Below are positions 61,899-64,000 of a stretch of 64,000 nucleotides of DNA, in pieces. Positions within the stretch are counted from its first letter, which is position 1; every line of letters starts with the position of its first letter. A program made the translations under genes and the position numbers. Origin of the DNA: Undaria pinnatifida (taxonomy: Eukaryota > Sar > Phaeophyceae > Laminariales > Alariaceae); contig JABAKD010000011.1 of NCBI GenBank assembly GCA_012845835.1, positions 6,882,381 to 6,946,380 of the forward strand, given 5' to 3'. The notes under the pieces were generated by a model. It ran no database searches. It worked only from the letters and a program-made list of their open reading frames with translations, and had not been told where the DNA came from.

Positions 61899-62460
61899 GT
61901 GAGACACATGAATTTTGTTTTTCGGGGGCTCAATTACGGGGTCTCAATATTTACACGAAAAAAAACGTTTTTGAGTGAGCTGAAAAATGCACCCCGATCA
62001 ACCAAACCGTGGCCTAGCTAGCTATAGGTGTACCAAAAAAGACATCGTTTTGATGCTCAAAAAAGAGAATCATTTGGCCATTTCCGACGATTGTGGTTTG
62101 AAAATAGTCAATAGTTGCTAACAAAAAAAGAATGGCATTTCCGACGATTTTGGTTTTCGATAAAAATCATAGTTGTGCTCAAAAAAAGAATGGCACCTCC
62201 CGACGACTTTGGTTTGAAAAAAATCATAGGTTGCTCAGATGAAGAACATAAGGCATTCCGACAACGATTTTGGCCTTGCAAAAATCATGTCACTCAAAAA
62301 GGAATGGGCATTCCGGTGCTTTTGGTTGAAAAAAATATTACTTGCTAAAAAAAAGCGTGGGCATTCCTTTCGTGATTTGGATTAAGGAGCCCCTTAAATG
62401 TCTCGGAAAATAGTTTCAAACCCAAAAGTGCTCGTGCCTCTCTCTACTAGTACATAGCAC
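61899..62460 (+). repeat. Start of intron 11: degenerate array of TTTCCGACGATTTTGG units
   Basis: At least six imperfect units of the form AAAGAATGGCATTTCCGACGATT, TTGGTTTGAAAAAA(A)TCAT lie at 62070-62400. They end in a GATTAAGGAGCCCC block like the dispersed repeat. This is the only place where that repeat's head is tandemly amplified. Confidence 0.65.
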
Positions 62461-62563
62461 CCGTCGTAGGGCGTTCGTTTGATAGGTTCTCCTGAAACCC
62501 CTCCGCTGGTAGCAGACGGGTGACCCTCCATTATTCTGTTTTTTTAAACCATGCCTAACTAAC

Positions 62564-62565
62564 CC

Positions 62566-62605
<40 letters not shown>

Positions 62606-62613
62606 GCTGTTGT

Positions 62614-62651
<38 letters not shown>

Positions 62652-62996
62652 TTGTTGTTGATGTTGTTGTTGCCGTTGTTGTTGTTGCTGTTGCTGTTGC
62701 TGTTGTTGTTGTTGTTGATGTTGTTGCTGCCGTTGTTGTTGTTGTTCTCACATTACCTCGCATATTCAAGTCCGTGGTCACAGGACAGGCTTCAGTCACT
62801 CTGGAGCTGAGGAATACCCCAGGGAAAAAACACAAACAAACGAAAGGTGGTACACGCATATATCACAGCTGACGCAATTCATGCCTCCACCAGAAACATA
62901 CAAAAAAAATGCAATCGGGAGTCAGTCTACGATGTCTCAGGTCCATACCGGTGCATACGTCTCATTACTCGCGCCTGGAAAAACCGACTATACCGC
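62564..62996 (-). mobile_element. LINE 3'-end fragment with ~185-bp (GTT)n array
   Basis: The triplet array (GTT with scattered GCT, GAT and CGT) spans 62564-62746. Next come TCTCACATTACCTCGCAT and the complement of the LINE terminus through to TTCATGCCTCCACCAGAAAC and ACTCGCGCCTGGAAAAACCG. The tail is far longer than in the other copies. It lies in intron 11. Confidence 0.85.
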
Positions 62997-62999
62997 TAA

Positions 63000-64000
63000 C
63001 CCATACCAGGTACGAAATGCTGGTCGAAGTGACCCCTGGTGACATCACTGCGGCAAAATGGTTAGAAATGTCAAGTAATGTGTATCACTGCGGTATCCCC
63101 AACAATATCTCTCGGACAAGGCATCAGCCCGCTGCGGCGAAGCCCCCGCTTGCGACACGTTCCACGGCGGTGGCGGGGTGCGCTGGATTTCTGGATTTTT
63201 TTTTCTGAAGGTCCTCGCGTGAAGAGGTGTATATATAGCGCACCCTTGAAAATATAGATTTTTAACTCATTTCCAATTGGCGAAATGATCCAAGTGTGAC
63301 TCCTAAGGGTTTTGTCCCCCCCAATCGGGAGGGACTGCGGAGCTAGAAAGGGTCAAAATAGAAAACACGTGTATCATATACACGCAATCAATGGACCAAT
63401 GCATCGGCTAGTCACACGCAACGATTGGCATCGTCAAGCTTTCAAAAAAATGGGATTCAGGAGGCATTGGGTAGTTCCCTAGAGGCTATGAGTCATCACG
63501 GGTAAACTCGCCAACCCGGAATTGCCGGCTATTCGACTTGCGGGGTTTCCATTATTGTAGAAAATATTGTTTAGATCGGGATGTACGTTTTCTTTTTCGG
63601 GGCAGGTCTCAATCGGCCGAGGGGCTAATTTGGTTCGCTTTGCTCGCCCTACTTTAAGTCGGCGAGTCGGCTGGCCATCAGCTGGCGTCTCCAGCCGACT
63701 TGCCGACTAAAAGTCAGTCAGTTGGCGAACGGCACCTCCTGCCGATTTGTTTTTTGTTGTGAATTGCAGCCGAGTCACGACTCTACCGATCGACACATTT
63801 CCAACCTTACGACACAGCGCCCCGAAGCTTAATTCGAAGCATGCTATTGTAATAATTACATTTCAGTATAACAATGTCACTTGTTTTCCACCGTCGAAGC
63901 AGACGTAACGTTGTCAGTAGCAAATGCGGTTTGTGAATATATATTCTTTGTCATTTTTCAAGCAAGCGGTTGCGTTGGCATATACTACCTGGCTTGATGT
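63000..64000. other. Intron 11 interior, no further exon seen
   Basis: I looked for the third His region and the following lipoxygenase blocks and found none. A TTTTGTCCCC-type repeat lies near 63310, and an inverted copy of the CCGACTAAAGTC repeat at 63615-63735. Confidence 0.5.

Overview
This window looks like nuclear DNA from a stramenopile alga, most likely a brown alga. The main evidence is a first exon at 31188 that encodes a bipartite plastid-targeting presequence with the A-V-A/F-V-P cleavage motif typical of heterokont algae. Long introns packed with repeats, GT-AG splicing and many young transposon families fit this. No bacterial operons, rRNA genes or CRISPR arrays were seen.

Region 1 to 6.3 kb carries, on the minus strand, a decayed DNA transposon. 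Its transposase is a D,D,E type related to the IS630/Tc1-mariner (DDE_3) group, with introns, an internal duplication and broken frames, followed upstream by an acidic, Ser-rich reading frame of unknown role. Region 6.3 to 31 kb is almost entirely repeats: palindromic fold-back elements, a large inverted-repeat element with telomere-like CCCTAA motifs, a hAT element with 41-bp subterminal arrays (21577-23230), two short LTR-like TRIM elements with 84-bp terminal repeats, and a 5'-truncated LINE (27304-29342) with a reverse transcriptase frame and an (AAC)n tail.

From 31188 to the end of the window, the plus strand carries the 5' two thirds of one large host gene, a lipoxygenase. I placed eleven exons (31188, 32484, 35036, 38009, 44878, 47342, 51418, 51938, 54284, 55179 and 61742) by GT-AG borders, reading phase and family similarity. 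Exon 11 holds the complete His-x4-His-x4-His-x17-His-x8-His lipoxygenase signature, including two iron ligands. The third His, the Asn ligand and the C-terminal Ile lie beyond the window. The protein appears plastid-targeted and has an EF-hand-like loop encoded by exon 5. Two reading-frame inconsistencies (exon 1 to exon 2, and inside exon 5) are each one base in size. They could be assembly errors, unseen exons or gene decay.

The introns (0.5 to 6.8 kb) are filled with mobile elements: a second hAT element (43506-44627), three of the four copies of a ~160-bp MITE with 8-bp target duplications, tRNA-derived SINEs, LINE 3' fragments, TRIM copies, minisatellites of 57, 27 and 9 bp, a 456-bp tandem duplication and a cluster of perfect hairpins.
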